64,000 nucleotides of DNA from Actinomyces sp. 432. GTDB lineage: Bacteria; Actinomycetota; Actinomycetes; Actinomycetales; Actinomycetaceae. The stretch spans positions 2,294,001 to 2,358,000 of the forward strand of contig NZ_CP025249.1 in NCBI RefSeq assembly GCF_009930875.1, read 5' to 3'. The translations under genes were made by a program, and so were the position numbers. Each line of letters starts with the position of its first letter. The first letter of the stretch is position 1. This document shows, piece after piece, positions 8,186 to 18,435 of the stretch. Under the pieces are notes generated by a model. It saw only the letters and a program-made list of their open reading frames with translations. It made no database searches and was not told the origin of the DNA.

Positions 8186-10207
8186 TCAGAACCTGCTGGC
8201 CAGGACGGCGATAAGTGCTAGGACCGTCCCTCCGAGCATGTAGCCGGCGTAGGAGCGGACGTATCCGGACTCGGTGCGGGCGGTGAGCCGGCCGAGCGCC
8301 CCGGTTCCCTTGGCGAGCCCCTCTACGGCGCCGTCGACGACGTAGTGGTCCGCGACCCCCGCGGCGAGGACGAGCCCCTGACCGGGCCGCATGGCTACTG
8401 CCTCGTTGATCGTGTCCTGGTACATGTCGTGGCGGGCGGCCTCCACCAGGAGGTTCGCGCGCTGCACCACCGTGGGCACGTCCCGCCGCACGTACAGGGC
8501 CCAGGCGACGACGACGCCGATAATCACCAGGGCGAGCGTGGCCCCCATGATCGCGGTGGCCGGGAGGACGGGCTCGCCGTGCGCGGCATGCCCGGTGACC
8601 GGCTCCAGCCAGGTGACGAAGGCGTCACCCATGGTCAGCGCCCCACCCAGGCCGAGGGAGAAGACGGACAGGATGATCAGCGGAAGCGTCATCATCCAGC
8701 CGGACTCGTGGGGGTGGACCTCACCCTCAATGTCCTTGGCGGTGGTCCACCGGGGGGTGCCGTGGAAGATCATGAAGAACAGCCGCGACATGTAGAAGGC
8801 GGTGAGCCCGGCGCCCAGCAGGGCGATGGTGCCCAGGATCCAGGGGCGGGCGCCTTCGCCGACGAAGGCGGCCTCAATGATCTTGTCCTTGGACCAGAAC
8901 CCGGAGAAGGGCGGGATCCCGAGGATGGCCAGCCAGCCGATTCCCATGGTGACCCAGGTGATCCTCATGGCGCGGTGCAGGCCGCCGAAGCGGCGCATGT
9001 TCACCTGGTCGCCCATCGCGTGCATGACGCTGCCGGCGCCCAGGAACAGCTGGGCCTTGAAGAAGCCGTGGGTGAGCAGGTGGAAGATGGCGAAGGCGTA
9101 GCCGATCGGCCCCAGGCCGGCGCCGAGCATCATGTAGCCGATCTGGCTCATGGTGGAGGCGGCCAGCACCTTCTTCATATCGTCCTTGGCGCAGCCGATG
9201 ACGGCGCCCAGCACCAGGGTGATGGCCCCGACGACGGCGACGGCCAGCTGGGCGTCGGGGGCGCCCTCGAATACGGCGCCCGAGCGCACGATCAGGTACA
9301 CGCCGGCGGTGACCATGGTGGCGGCGTGAATCAGCGCGGACACCGGGGTGGGGCCCGCCATGGCGTCACCCAGCCAGGCCTGCAGGGGGAACTGGGCGGA
9401 TTTTCCGCACGCCGCCAGCAGCAGGCTGAAGCCGATTGCGGTGAGCCATCCGGTGGAGATGGCCCCCTCCTGGGCGGCCGGCAGCACCGCGTCGTAGGCG
9501 ACCGAGCCGACCTGCGCGATGCAGGCCATCATGGCCAGCAGCAGGCCGACGTCGCCGATGCGGTTCATGATGAAGGCCTTCTTGGCGGCGGCCGCGTTCT
9601 CCCGGCTGGTGAACTGCTCCGCCTGGGGGGCGTCGGCGTCGGCGGTGTTCCAGAAGCCGATGAGCAGGTAGGAGGCCAGGCCCACGCCCTCCCAGCCGAT
9701 GAACAGGGCGATGTAGGAGTCGCCGAGTACCAGGGTGAGCATGGCGGCGATGAAGAAGTTCAGGTAGGCGAAGAACCGGCGCCGGTCCCGGTCATGGGCC
9801 ATGTAGGCAACCGAGTACAGGTGGATGAGGAAGCCGACGCAGGTCACCAGCACCACGAAGGTCAGCGACAGCGGGTCCAGGCGCAGGCCCAGGCTCACGT
9901 CCAGGTCTCCGGCGCCGAACCAGCGCCACAGGGGCACGCCCACAGCTCGGTCGGCGGCGTCCAGGCCCAGCACCTGGGCGAGGATGACCAGGCCGAGGCA
10001 GGCGCTGAATGCGGCGGCAGCCACGCCCAGCCAGTGGCCCCAGGCGTCGGCGGCCCGGCCGAGCAGCAGCAGGATGGCGGCGCAGGCCGCGGGCACGGCT
10101 ATCAGCAGCCAGGCCAGCGCGGCCGCACCGGTGGCGGGCGCGGCGGCACCGACCACGGACTGGCTCGCGAGCAGCCCGGTGGAGAGCACGAGAGGGGATG
10201 CGGTCAT
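8186..10207 (-). CDS. nuoL: NADH-quinone oxidoreductase subunit L
   Basis: Largest antiporter-like subunit of complex I, 673 residues, at the distal end of the membrane arm with the long lateral helix near the C-terminus. Recognisable stretches are FFAYLNFFIAAMLTLVLGDS, IGWEGVGLASYLLIGFW, GKSAQFPLQAWLGDAMAGPT and VSALIHAATMVTAGVYL. The start ATG 10207 has AGGAG upstream. Thirteen bases separate it from nuoK, a slightly looser junction than the 4-bp overlaps elsewhere in the operon. Confidence 0.95.
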   Translation of the reverse strand: MTASPLVLSTGLLASQSVVGAAAPATGAAALAWLLIAVPAACAAILLLLGRAADAWGHWLGVAAAAFSACLGLVILAQVLGLDAADRAVGVPLWRWFGAGDLDVSLGLRLDPLSLTFVVLVTCVGFLIHLYSVAYMAHDRDRRRFFAYLNFFIAAMLTLVLGDSYIALFIGWEGVGLASYLLIGFWNTADADAPQAEQFTSRENAAAAKKAFIMNRIGDVGLLLAMMACIAQVGSVAYDAVLPAAQEGAISTGWLTAIGFSLLLAACGKSAQFPLQAWLGDAMAGPTPVSALIHAATMVTAGVYLIVRSGAVFEGAPDAQLAVAVVGAITLVLGAVIGCAKDDMKKVLAASTMSQIGYMMLGAGLGPIGYAFAIFHLLTHGFFKAQLFLGAGSVMHAMGDQVNMRRFGGLHRAMRITWVTMGIGWLAILGIPPFSGFWSKDKIIEAAFVGEGARPWILGTIALLGAGLTAFYMSRLFFMIFHGTPRWTTAKDIEGEVHPHESGWMMTLPLIILSVFSLGLGGALTMGDAFVTWLEPVTGHAAHGEPVLPATAIMGATLALVIIGVVVAWALYVRRDVPTVVQRANLLVEAARHDMYQDTINEAVAMRPGQGLVLAAGVADHYVVDGAVEGLAKGTGALGRLTARTESGYVRSYAGYMLGGTVLALIAVLASRF

Positions 10208-10220
10208 GATCTCGGCTCCT

Positions 10221-10526
10221 TCAGTGCTTGAGCAGGTTCAGGTCGTCAACCGACGTGGACCTGCGGGTGCGGAAGATGGACACGACGATGCTCAGTCCGA
10301 CGACGGTTTCCGCCGCGGCCACGACGATGGCGAAGAACGCGAACACCTGCCCGCTCAGGTCCCCGTACATGCGGGAGAAGGTCACCAGCACGAGGTTGAC
10401 GGCGTTGAGCATCAGCTCCACGCCCATCAGCTCGATGATCGCGTTGCGCCGCAGCAGCACGGTCAGGGCACCCAGGGTGAACAGCACCCCGGCGAGCACA
10501 ACATAGGCGGTAATGGGGACGCTCAC
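10221..10526 (-). CDS. nuoK: NADH-quinone oxidoreductase subunit K
   Basis: Small complex I membrane subunit of 101 residues with three transmembrane helices. The characteristic Glu-containing helices are visible as [15 protein letters not shown] and [18 protein letters not shown]. Start is GTG 10526, which overlaps the nuoJ stop as GTGA. It lies between NuoJ and NuoL, as in all bacterial nuo operons. Confidence 0.95.
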   Translation of the reverse strand: MSVPITAYVVLAGVLFTLGALTVLLRRNAIIELMGVELMLNAVNLVLVTFSRMYGDLSGQVFAFFAIVVAAAETVVGLSIVVSIFRTRRSTSVDDLNLLKH

Positions 10527-11494
10527 TTGTGCTCCTCCTCGGTTTCTGCCGGCGCTTCACCGGCGGCCGCAGAGCCGGGCGACGCGGCGGCTGCCGCCGG
10601 GGCGACGGGCTGGGTGACAACGGGCGCGGGGGCGCCCGGCATTGCCGGCATGCCTGAGCGACCGACGGTGGCGTCCTCCCGCTGAGTGATGCGACCGGCG
10701 CGCTGAGCCGCGCCCATCTCCGGGGACACCTCGGACAGCTCCAGCGCCTGGTCCCGTACCCGCAGCACCCGCGGCACGGACTCCTCCAGCGCCTCGCCGG
10801 AGGCCGCCAGGGCGGGTGCGGCGGCGCTGTTGGTGGCCGCGTAGACGCCGGGCATGGGCTTCTGCCCCGGGTGGGTGCCGGAGCTGGCATACGCCCGCAT
10901 CCGGGCATCCACCCGGTCGCGCTGGGACAGGCGGGGGCGGACCCGCTGCCGGTGGGTGAGGGTCAGTGCTCCAACCGCGGCAGTGATCAGCAGGATCCCG
11001 GTCAGCTCCATGGTGACCACGTGGTCGCCGAACAGGACCACTGCGAGCGACTGGGGGCTGGCTTCGTCACCCTCGGCCAGGCCGACCGCGGTGGGGAAGG
11101 CGGTTCGCCACACAACCGCGGCGATCACAGCCACCAAGCCGACTCCGAACAGCGTCAGCAGCCACTTGGTGGCTGCGTTGTGGGTGGCGACCGGCTCGTC
11201 TCCGCCCACGCCCACAAGCATGATCACGAACAGCACCAGCGTCATCACGGCGCCGGTGTAGACGACCACCTGGATGACCCCCAGGAAGGGGGCCTCATTG
11301 GCGACGTAGAGTGCCGCCAGGCAGATCATGATCAGGATCATGCTCACGGCGGCGTTCACGGCGCGCTTCGCGGTCAGCAGGATCAGGCCACAGGCAACCA
11401 TGATGACGGCCACGACGGCGAACAGGACCGTCTCACCGCCGGACAGGGTGCCGTCCGCGGTGAGGGTCGCGGGCAGGGGGTTCATGAGCGTCAT
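10523..11494 (-). CDS. nuoJ: NADH-quinone oxidoreductase subunit J with long C-terminal extension
   Basis: Complex I membrane subunit. The first 170 residues hold five helices and the conserved [17 protein letters not shown] segment, the pi-bulge helix that couples quinone reduction to proton pumping. The protein is 323 residues, against roughly 170-260 in most bacteria. The extra C-terminal 130 residues are soluble, Ala/Pro-rich and end [11 protein letters not shown], so they probably form a disordered cytoplasmic tail. It overlaps nuoI upstream and nuoK downstream by 4 bp each. Confidence 0.93.
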   Translation of the reverse strand: MTLMNPLPATLTADGTLSGGETVLFAVVAVIMVACGLILLTAKRAVNAAVSMILIMICLAALYVANEAPFLGVIQVVVYTGAVMTLVLFVIMLVGVGGDEPVATHNAATKWLLTLFGVGLVAVIAAVVWRTAFPTAVGLAEGDEASPQSLAVVLFGDHVVTMELTGILLITAAVGALTLTHRQRVRPRLSQRDRVDARMRAYASSGTHPGQKPMPGVYAATNSAAAPALAASGEALEESVPRVLRVRDQALELSEVSPEMGAAQRAGRITQREDATVGRSGMPAMPGAPAPVVTQPVAPAAAAASPGSAAAGEAPAETEEEHK

Positions 11495-12201
11495 GAGTGC
11501 ACCGCCTCCTTCGGGGCCTTCGCGGGTGCGGGAACCGTGCGTACGGAGGTGAGCGTGGGGTCATCGGGGCGGTTCTCACACACCCAGTCGACCTGGTCCT
11601 GCGTGGGGCCGGTGACGGCACCCCGGTAGTAGTCGCCATCCTCGGTGCCCTCCACCATTGGGTGGGGAGCGGCCAGGGCGCCTTCGGGAACTGGCGCCAA
11701 CAGGTCCTGCTTCTCGTAGATGAGGCCGGAGCGGGTGGGGCCGACCAGCTCGTCGATCTCGTGGGTCATGGTCAGCGCGCGCGTGGGGCAGGCCTCAATG
11801 CACAGGCCGCAGAAGATGCAACGCAGGTAGTTGATCTGGTAAACGCGGCCGTAGCGCTCGCCAGGTGAGTACTGCGCCCCCGGCGCATTGGGCGCGGCCT
11901 CGACGTAAATGGCGTCTGCGGGGCAGGCCCAGGCGCACAGCTCACAGCCGATGCACTTCTCCAGGCCGTCGTCGTAGCGGTTGAGCTGGTGACGCCCGTG
12001 GTAGCGCGGCATCAGCACCGGCTTCTCGAAGGGGTACAGCTCCGTGACGGTGGGGCGGAAGATGGAGGACAGCGTGACCCCGTAGCCGGCCACGGGGGCG
12101 AAAACGCGTCCCAGTGCGCTGGGCTCGTCGCGCAGCCACTGGTCGTGGCCGACGCCCTCCCGGTCCCCGGGGCGGGACTCCTGAGGTGTTGGGTCAGTCA
12201 T
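11491..12201 (-). CDS. nuoI: NADH-quinone oxidoreductase subunit I (2x[4Fe-4S])
   Basis: Ferredoxin-like peripheral-arm subunit of 236 residues that carries clusters N6a and N6b toward the quinone site. Both cluster motifs are intact: [16 protein letters not shown] and [16 protein letters not shown]. The N-terminal [15 protein letters not shown] stretch is the usual membrane-facing segment. The C-terminal 80 residues are longer than the enterobacterial protein but common in actinobacteria. It overlaps nuoH by 8 bp and nuoJ by 4 bp. Confidence 0.95.
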   Translation of the reverse strand: MTDPTPQESRPGDREGVGHDQWLRDEPSALGRVFAPVAGYGVTLSSIFRPTVTELYPFEKPVLMPRYHGRHQLNRYDDGLEKCIGCELCAWACPADAIYVEAAPNAPGAQYSPGERYGRVYQINYLRCIFCGLCIEACPTRALTMTHEIDELVGPTRSGLIYEKQDLLAPVPEGALAAPHPMVEGTEDGDYYRGAVTGPTQDQVDWVCENRPDDPTLTSVRTVPAPAKAPKEAVHS

Positions 12202-13636
12202 CGGTTCCCTCCTGAGCGGTGACGTCGGAGTCGGTGGCGGCCGCAGTCAGGGAGACGTCGCTGGCGGCGTCAAGCACCGGTGCGGCAGAGCGGCGGGCGC
12301 GGCGAGCACGCGGTGACGGCGGCAGCTTCTGGCCCGGCAGCGGCGGTACCGGGAAGCCCCCGGCAAAGGCGTCCAGTTCCTCACCCGGAACGGTGACGGC
12401 ATCCGTATCCGCCGGCTCCCAGCCGGTAGCGGGGAGGTCCTCGTCCTCCTCGCCCGCGGGCAGCACCAGCAGGATCACCATGGCCACCAGGAAGATGGCG
12501 GCCAGCACCAGCAGCAGCCCCTGGGTGGAGCCGCCGGAGAAGGACCGGTAGCCCTGCACGATGGCGACCAGCACAAACCACACCAGGGCGACGGGGATGA
12601 GGAACTTCCAGCCGAACTTCATGAAGTGGTCGTAGCGGATGCGCACCAGCGTCCCGCGAGTCCAGATCATGAAGAACATCACGCACCAGACCTTGAGGAT
12701 GAACCACAGCATCGGCCACCAGCCGGAGTTGGCGCCGTCCCAGAAGCTGGCCAGGATGAAGGAGCGCCAGCCGCCGAGGAACAGGGTGGTGCACACGGCG
12801 GAGACGTTGAACATGTTGATGTACTCGCCCAGGTAGTACCAGGCGAACTTCATCGAGGAGTACTCCACCATGTGGCCGGCAACCAGCTCGCCCTCCGCCT
12901 CGGGCAGGTCGAAGGGCAGGCGGTTGACCTCGCCGACCATGGAGACCACGTAGATCAGGAAGCTGGGGATCATGGCCACGCACCACCACAGGCGCTCCTG
13001 CGCGCCGACGATGCCGGAGGTGGACATGGTGCCGGAGGCGAGGAAGACCGTCAGGATCGACAGGCTCATGCTCAGCTCATAGGAGATGACCTGCGCGGCC
13101 GAACGGACGGAGCCGAACAGCGGGTAGGTGGAGTGCGTGGACCAGCCTCCCAGGATGATGCCGTATACGCCGAATCCGGTGATCGCCAGCACGTACAGCA
13201 CGGAGACGGGGAAGTCCGTCAGCTGCAGCGGCGTGGAGTGGCCGAACATGCTTACCTGCGGGCCGAAGGGGATCACCGCGTAGATCATGAAGGCGCTGAA
13301 GGCAGCGATGACCGGGCCCAGGATGTAGATGAGGCTCTCGGCACCCTTGAGCCAGAAGTCCTCCTTCATGATCAGCTTGGCGGCGTCCGCCACCAGCTGC
13401 GGCAGGCCGAGCGGACCGTTTACGTTGGGCCCGGGCCGGGTCTGCATGCGCCCCAGGACGCGCCGCTCGGCCCAGATGGCGACGATGACACTGAGGATCA
13501 GGAAGACCATGATGAACACGGCCTTGATGAGCGTCAGCCACCAGGTCTCCTCGGTGAAGTCGGCGACCACGCCGCCGCCCTGCGCGGCGAGGGCCGCCGG
13601 GACGCGTGAGCTGCTGGCAATTCCGATCGGGTTCAC
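12194..13636 (-). CDS. nuoH: NADH-quinone oxidoreductase subunit H
   Basis: Membrane subunit of complex I that forms the quinone chamber with NuoB and NuoD. The start is taken as GTG 13636 ([10 protein letters not shown]), because it overlaps the nuoG stop as GTGA; starting farther upstream at 13735 would place 33 unlikely residues inside nuoG. Conserved stretches are [32 protein letters not shown] and [14 protein letters not shown]. The 480-residue protein carries a C-terminal tail of about 80 residues ending in basic and acidic runs. Confidence 0.94.
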   Translation of the reverse strand: MNPIGIASSSRVPAALAAQGGGVVADFTEETWWLTLIKAVFIMVFLILSVIVAIWAERRVLGRMQTRPGPNVNGPLGLPQLVADAAKLIMKEDFWLKGAESLIYILGPVIAAFSAFMIYAVIPFGPQVSMFGHSTPLQLTDFPVSVLYVLAITGFGVYGIILGGWSTHSTYPLFGSVRSAAQVISYELSMSLSILTVFLASGTMSTSGIVGAQERLWWCVAMIPSFLIYVVSMVGEVNRLPFDLPEAEGELVAGHMVEYSSMKFAWYYLGEYINMFNVSAVCTTLFLGGWRSFILASFWDGANSGWWPMLWFILKVWCVMFFMIWTRGTLVRIRYDHFMKFGWKFLIPVALVWFVLVAIVQGYRSFSGGSTQGLLLVLAAIFLVAMVILLVLPAGEEDEDLPATGWEPADTDAVTVPGEELDAFAGGFPVPPLPGQKLPPSPRARRARRSAAPVLDAASDVSLTAAATDSDVTAQEGTDD

Positions 13637-16347
13637 TGGGCCACCTCCGGGCTGTCCGCAGTGGTGAGTGAGAGGGACACACGGGCGCCGTGGCCGACGC
13701 CGAGGCTCTGGCGCACCGTGGAGCCGGGCGAGCACTCCGGCAGCCAGACGGTCCCGTCGGGGACTGCGCCGACAGCGGCCGGAAGCGTAATCGTGCCGGC
13801 CGCGGTGGTCACGTCGACTGCTTCGCCGCCGACCAGGTGCAGCCGAGCAGCCAGGTCGGCGCCGACACGCGCCGTGGGCCGCAGGCCCGTGGCGGCCAGG
13901 AAGGGCTCACCGTCCTGCAGGCGGCCGGCGTCGAGCATGGGCTTGTGGGTGGCCAGTACGGCGTCCAGGCCACTGACCGTGGAGCGGCCGGGCGCCTGTG
14001 CCGAAGCGTCTGGGGCCTCAGGAGCCGGGGTGAAGCTGACCCGGGGGCGATCCCCGCCCCACAGGCCCAGTGCGTCCACCTGTGCGTGCACCTCCTGAAG
14101 CGTGTCGACCTCGAGGTCCACGCCCATCTCGGCGGCCAGGGCAGCCAGCACCTGCCGGTCGGTGCGGGCGCGGGACACGTGAGCCTGCCCGAAGGGCCGC
14201 ACGCGTCCCTCCCAGTTGACGAAGGTGCCGTTCTTCTCCACCGGCGGGGCCACCGGCAGCACCACGTCGGCGTGCTCGCTGACCTCGCTGCGGCGCACCT
14301 CCAGCTGGACGGTGAAGCCGGAGGATGCCAGGGCGGTACGGGCCAGCCCCGGATCGGGGAAGTCGCGCAGGTCGACGCCGCCGACCACCAGCCCACCGAG
14401 CTCACCGTCGGCCAGCGCGTGCAGTATGGCAGTGGTGTCGCGTCCAGGCTGCGCGGGCAGCGGGTCGGGGGCGCTGATACCGCCAGGCGGGGCCCACAGC
14501 TGCTGCACCTCGGCACGGGCGGCGGCGTCGGAAACGGGGCGCCCGCCGGGCAGCAGGTGCGGGAGCAGACCCGCCTCAATGCCGCCGCGCTCACCGGCGC
14601 GACGCGGCACCCACGCCAGGCGGGCGCCGGTCGCATTGGCAAGCGTGTCCACCACGGACAGCAATCCGGGAACCGCCGCGGCCCGCTCCCCCACCAGGAT
14701 GGTGGCACCCTCCCCGCCCAGGGCCCGGGTCAGCTCGGGGTGGGTCTGGGACAGCAGGGCGACGGCGCGCGCCTCAGTTCCGGGGACGGCCAGGACCACT
14801 TCGGCGTCGAGCTTGCGCGAGCCGGCCGAGCGGAGGCTGGCCACGGTGGCGACCTTGACGCCGCCGGCGCGCACGCCCTTGCGCAGGCGCAGGAACAGGG
14901 ACCCGCACTCGTCCTCCGGCTCCAGGGCGATCAGCAGCACCTGGCCGGCGCTCTCCAGCGACCGGTAGGTGACCGTGCCCAGGCCGGTGCCCGCCACCCG
15001 GGCGGCCAGGAAGGAGTCCTCCTCGGAAGAGTGGGCGCGCACACGCTGGTCGATGTCATTGGTGCCCAGCACGGTGCGGGCGAACCGGGACCAGGCCCAG
15101 CCGTCCTCAAGGGTCAGGCGAGCTCCTGGCAGCAGGCCCACGCCGCCGTCCCGGCGCGCCCCGGCGAGTCCGCGGGCGGCCACGTCCAGGGCGTCGGACC
15201 AGGAGGTGGGCACCAGCTCGCCGCTGGCCTCATCGCGCACAAGCGGGACGTCCAGACGGTCATCCAGGGATGACCAGGGGAAGGCGAAGCGGTCCTTGTC
15301 GGTGATCCACTCCTCGTTGACCTCGGGGTCGTTGCCGGCCAGGCGGCGCAGCACCACGCCGCGGCGCATGTCCACGCGCAGGGCGGAGCCGGAGGCGTCG
15401 TGCTCGGTGACGGTGTCCGTGGAGACCAGGTCCATAGGGCGGGCCCGGAAGCGGTAGCGGGCGCTGGTCAGGGCGCCGACGGGGCAGATCTGGATGATGT
15501 TGCCGGAGAAGTAGGAGGCGAAGGGCCGTCCGGACACATCCAGCTCCTCGGCCCCACCGAGCGTGCCCGGGCCGTATACGGTGCCGTCGACGACGCCGGG
15601 CTGCCCACCGGGGCCGGCGAGGTCGTCCTCGGGGACCAGGTGCTCCCCGCCGCGGACGGTCTGGGTGTGCCCCGAGGCGACGGCCGCGGGATCGTGGAAG
15701 TCCAGGACGCCGGAGTCGAAGCGGCCGATCTGCTCGGAGTAGAGCCCGCCGGTGACCTCCCCGCCGGCGTGGCCGCCGCCGCGTCCCTGCAGGGTGATGA
15801 AGCGGTCACCGGCGATCTGGTCGGCGAAGCGCACGCAGCGCTGGCACAGGATGCAGCGGTCGCGGTCGAGCAGGATGTTGCTGGTCAGGCGCAGCGGCTT
15901 GGGGAAGGCGCGCTTGACGTCGGTGAAGCGGGTGGCCGCCTGCGCGCCGGAGGCCATCAGCTCCAGGGCCTGGTTCTGCAGGGGGCACTCGCCGCCCTTG
16001 TCGCACACCGGGCAGTCCAGTGGGTGGTTGATCAGGAGGAACTCCATGGTGCCGGCCTGGGCCTTGGCGGCCACCTGGCTGGTGGCCTGGGTGGAGACCT
16101 CCATCCCCTCTGATGCGGTCATGGCGCAGGCGGGCTGCGGCTTGGGCATGGGGCGCACGACGCCGTCGCGCCCCGGCATGGCGACTTCCACCAGGCACTG
16201 GCGGCAGTTGGCTGAGGGCGCCAGCAGCGGGTGGTCGCAGAAGCGGGGAATGCGCACGCCCACCTGCTCCGCGGCCCGAATCAGCAGCGTGCCCTTGTCC
16301 ACCTCGACGTTCATGCCGTCGATCGTGATGTTGACCGTGTCAGTCAT
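13633..16347 (-). CDS. nuoG: NADH-quinone oxidoreductase subunit G with an internal Gly-rich insertion
   Basis: Molybdopterin-fold subunit of complex I, 904 residues from ATG 16347. That ATG lies 5 bp after the nuoF stop, and the [2Fe-2S] domain starts immediately. Cluster ligands are visible as CDHPLLAPSANCRQC, then HPLDCPVCDKGGECPLQNQ, CILCQRCVRF and ICPVGALT. Between RFITLQGRG and FASYFSGN, where many homologues have a short link, lies an insertion of about 75 residues rich in Gly and Asp with no recognisable motif. It overlaps nuoH by 4 bp. Confidence 0.94.
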   Translation of the reverse strand: MTDTVNITIDGMNVEVDKGTLLIRAAEQVGVRIPRFCDHPLLAPSANCRQCLVEVAMPGRDGVVRPMPKPQPACAMTASEGMEVSTQATSQVAAKAQAGTMEFLLINHPLDCPVCDKGGECPLQNQALELMASGAQAATRFTDVKRAFPKPLRLTSNILLDRDRCILCQRCVRFADQIAGDRFITLQGRGGGHAGGEVTGGLYSEQIGRFDSGVLDFHDPAAVASGHTQTVRGGEHLVPEDDLAGPGGQPGVVDGTVYGPGTLGGAEELDVSGRPFASYFSGNIIQICPVGALTSARYRFRARPMDLVSTDTVTEHDASGSALRVDMRRGVVLRRLAGNDPEVNEEWITDKDRFAFPWSSLDDRLDVPLVRDEASGELVPTSWSDALDVAARGLAGARRDGGVGLLPGARLTLEDGWAWSRFARTVLGTNDIDQRVRAHSSEEDSFLAARVAGTGLGTVTYRSLESAGQVLLIALEPEDECGSLFLRLRKGVRAGGVKVATVASLRSAGSRKLDAEVVLAVPGTEARAVALLSQTHPELTRALGGEGATILVGERAAAVPGLLSVVDTLANATGARLAWVPRRAGERGGIEAGLLPHLLPGGRPVSDAAARAEVQQLWAPPGGISAPDPLPAQPGRDTTAILHALADGELGGLVVGGVDLRDFPDPGLARTALASSGFTVQLEVRRSEVSEHADVVLPVAPPVEKNGTFVNWEGRVRPFGQAHVSRARTDRQVLAALAAEMGVDLEVDTLQEVHAQVDALGLWGGDRPRVSFTPAPEAPDASAQAPGRSTVSGLDAVLATHKPMLDAGRLQDGEPFLAATGLRPTARVGADLAARLHLVGGEAVDVTTAAGTITLPAAVGAVPDGTVWLPECSPGSTVRQSLGVGHGARVSLSLTTADSPEVAQ

Positions 16348-16351
16348 CTGG

Positions 16352-17713
16352 TCACCGTCCGCTCTGAGCCTGGCTGTTGACAATGGAGGAGGCCGCGTGG
16401 GGGAACAGCTCGGCCGCGGGTGTGGTGTAGCCGGCCTCGAACTCGCTGCGGAAGCGCTTGATGCCGGAGAGCACCGGGGTGGCGGCGGCGTCGCCGAGGG
16501 CACAGAAGGAGCGGCCGGAGATGTTGTCGGCGATGTCCTCCAGCTTCTCCACGTCGCCGGGCTCGCCCAGGCCCGCCTCCAGGCGGGTCATGATCTGCCG
16601 CATCCAGTAGGTGCCCTCGCGGCACGGGGTGCACTTGCCGCAGGACTCGTGCTGGTAGAACTCGGTCCACCGGGACACCACGCGAACCACCGAGACCGTG
16701 TCGTCGAAGACCTGCAGGGCGCGGGTGCCGAGCAGCGAGCCGGCACCGACCACGGACTCGTAGTCGAGCGGGACATCCAGCTCCTCGGGGCCGAAGATCG
16801 GGGTGGACGAGCCGCCCGGCACCCAGAACTTCAGCTCGTGGCCCGCCCGGACACCGCCGGCCAGTTCAATCAGCTCGCGCATGGTGATGCCGAAGGGCGC
16901 CTCGAACTGCCCAGGATTGGCCACGTGCCCGGTCACGGAGAACAGGCCGTGCCCCTTGGAGCGCTCGGTGCCCATGGATGAGTACCAGGCGGCGCCGCGG
17001 GCCAGCACCCCGGGCACGGAGGCGATGGTCTCGACGTTGTTGATGACGGTGGGGCGGGCGTACAGGCCCTGCACCGCGGGGAACGGGGGGCGCAGGCGCG
17101 GGTGGCCGCGGCGTCCCTCCAGGGAGTCCAGCAGCGCCGTCTCCTCACCGCAGATGTAGGCGCCTGCACCGGCGTGGGCGACGATCTTGAGCGGCTGGCT
17201 GCCGTCCAGGCCGAAGCCGTCGTCGAGCAGGCCGGCGTCGGTGGCGTCGTGGATGGCGTGCAGCAGGCGGCGGTAGGCGTGGGCGACCTCGCCGCGCACG
17301 TACACGAAGGCACGGTCGGCGCCGATGGCGCGGGAGGTGATGGCTACGCCCTCCACCAGGGCGTGCGGGTTGGCCATCAGGGTGGGCATGTCCTTGCAGG
17401 TGCCGGGCTCGGACTCATCGGCGTTGACCACCAGGTAGCGGGGCAGGCCGTCCGGGGCGGGCAGGAAGGACCACTTCAGCCCGGTGGGGAAGCCGGCGCC
17501 GCCGCGGCCGCGCAGGTTGGAGGCCTTGACCAGCTCGATCAGCTCTGCCGAGCTCATGGTCTTGGCCCGGGCCAGGCCCCGGTAGCCGCCGGCCTCCCGG
17601 TAGGCGTCCAGCGTCCAGGAGCGCTGCTTGTCCCACATGTCGGTGACGACCGGGGTGAGTGTTCCCGGCGCGGTGAAGGCCGGCTCTGCGGGGCCGGGCG
17701 TCTGCTCACTCAC
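16352..17713 (-). CDS. nuoF: NADH-quinone oxidoreductase subunit F (NADH-binding)
   Basis: NADH/FMN subunit of complex I, 453 residues. NADH-binding GRGGAGFPTGLKWSF, FMN-binding GAGAYICGEETALLDSLEG and cluster N3 motif ESCGKCTPCREGT are all intact. NADH is oxidised here and electrons pass through NuoE and NuoG. The start overlaps the nuoE stop by 4 bp. Length is as expected for the family. Confidence 0.96.
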   Translation of the reverse strand: MSEQTPGPAEPAFTAPGTLTPVVTDMWDKQRSWTLDAYREAGGYRGLARAKTMSSAELIELVKASNLRGRGGAGFPTGLKWSFLPAPDGLPRYLVVNADESEPGTCKDMPTLMANPHALVEGVAITSRAIGADRAFVYVRGEVAHAYRRLLHAIHDATDAGLLDDGFGLDGSQPLKIVAHAGAGAYICGEETALLDSLEGRRGHPRLRPPFPAVQGLYARPTVINNVETIASVPGVLARGAAWYSSMGTERSKGHGLFSVTGHVANPGQFEAPFGITMRELIELAGGVRAGHELKFWVPGGSSTPIFGPEELDVPLDYESVVGAGSLLGTRALQVFDDTVSVVRVVSRWTEFYQHESCGKCTPCREGTYWMRQIMTRLEAGLGEPGDVEKLEDIADNISGRSFCALGDAAATPVLSGIKRFRSEFEAGYTTPAAELFPHAASSIVNSQAQSGR

Positions 17714-18435
17714 TTGTCCTCCTCCTGGGTGGGTGCCGTCCAGTCGTGCTCACGGGCCAGCCGCAGGCCGCGCAGGCTGGACTCGCCGGCCGCAACGCCC
17801 TCGTCGGCACGGCCGTCCTCGAATCCGGCCAGCAGCCGCTCGTTCTCCCGGAAGGTCGGCACGGTCTCCGGGCCACGGGTGGGGGTCACGTCCTCGCCGC
17901 GCTCCAGGCGTGTCACCAGGTCGACGGCGGAGGCGGGGGTCTGGTTATCGAAGAACTCCCAGTTGACCATCACCACGGGGGCGTAGTCGCAGGCCGCGTT
18001 GCACTCCACGCGCTCCAGGCTGATGCGGCCGTCCGCGCTGGTCTCGTCGCTGCCGAGCCCGGTGTGCTCACTGACGGCCTGCCAGACCTCGTCGCCTCCC
18101 ATGACGGCGCACAGGGCATTGGTGCAAACACCCACGTGGTACTCCCCCGCGGGGTGGCGGCGGAACTGGCTGTAGAAAGTCGCCACGGCGGAGACCTCGG
18201 AGCGGGTCAGCTCCAGCTTCTGGGCGACCAGCGCGATGCCGGCCGGAGAGACGTAGCCGTCCACGCTCTGCAGCAGGTGCAGCATGGGGATGATGGCGCT
18301 GCGCTCGTACCCGGACGGGTAGCGGGACATGATCTCGGCGATGTCGGCGTCCAGCTGCGCGGCCACGTCCGGGGCGTAGCCGAGCGCGATCCCGGCGGCG
18401 TCGGCCGGGGCAGGGGTGTTCTCAAGGGTGCTCAT
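17710..18435 (-). CDS. nuoE: NADH-quinone oxidoreductase subunit E
   Basis: Thioredoxin-like [2Fe-2S] subunit of the NADH dehydrogenase module, 241 residues. The four cluster Cys are in CTNALC and CNAAC (within ECNAACDYAPVVMVN). A tail of about 70 residues follows the ferredoxin domain, including GRADEGVAAGESSLRGLR. Such tails are seen in actinobacterial NuoE. It meets nuoD with a one-base overlap and nuoF with a 4-bp overlap. Confidence 0.95.
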   Translation of the reverse strand: MSTLENTPAPADAAGIALGYAPDVAAQLDADIAEIMSRYPSGYERSAIIPMLHLLQSVDGYVSPAGIALVAQKLELTRSEVSAVATFYSQFRRHPAGEYHVGVCTNALCAVMGGDEVWQAVSEHTGLGSDETSADGRISLERVECNAACDYAPVVMVNWEFFDNQTPASAVDLVTRLERGEDVTPTRGPETVPTFRENERLLAGFEDGRADEGVAAGESSLRGLRLAREHDWTAPTQEEDK

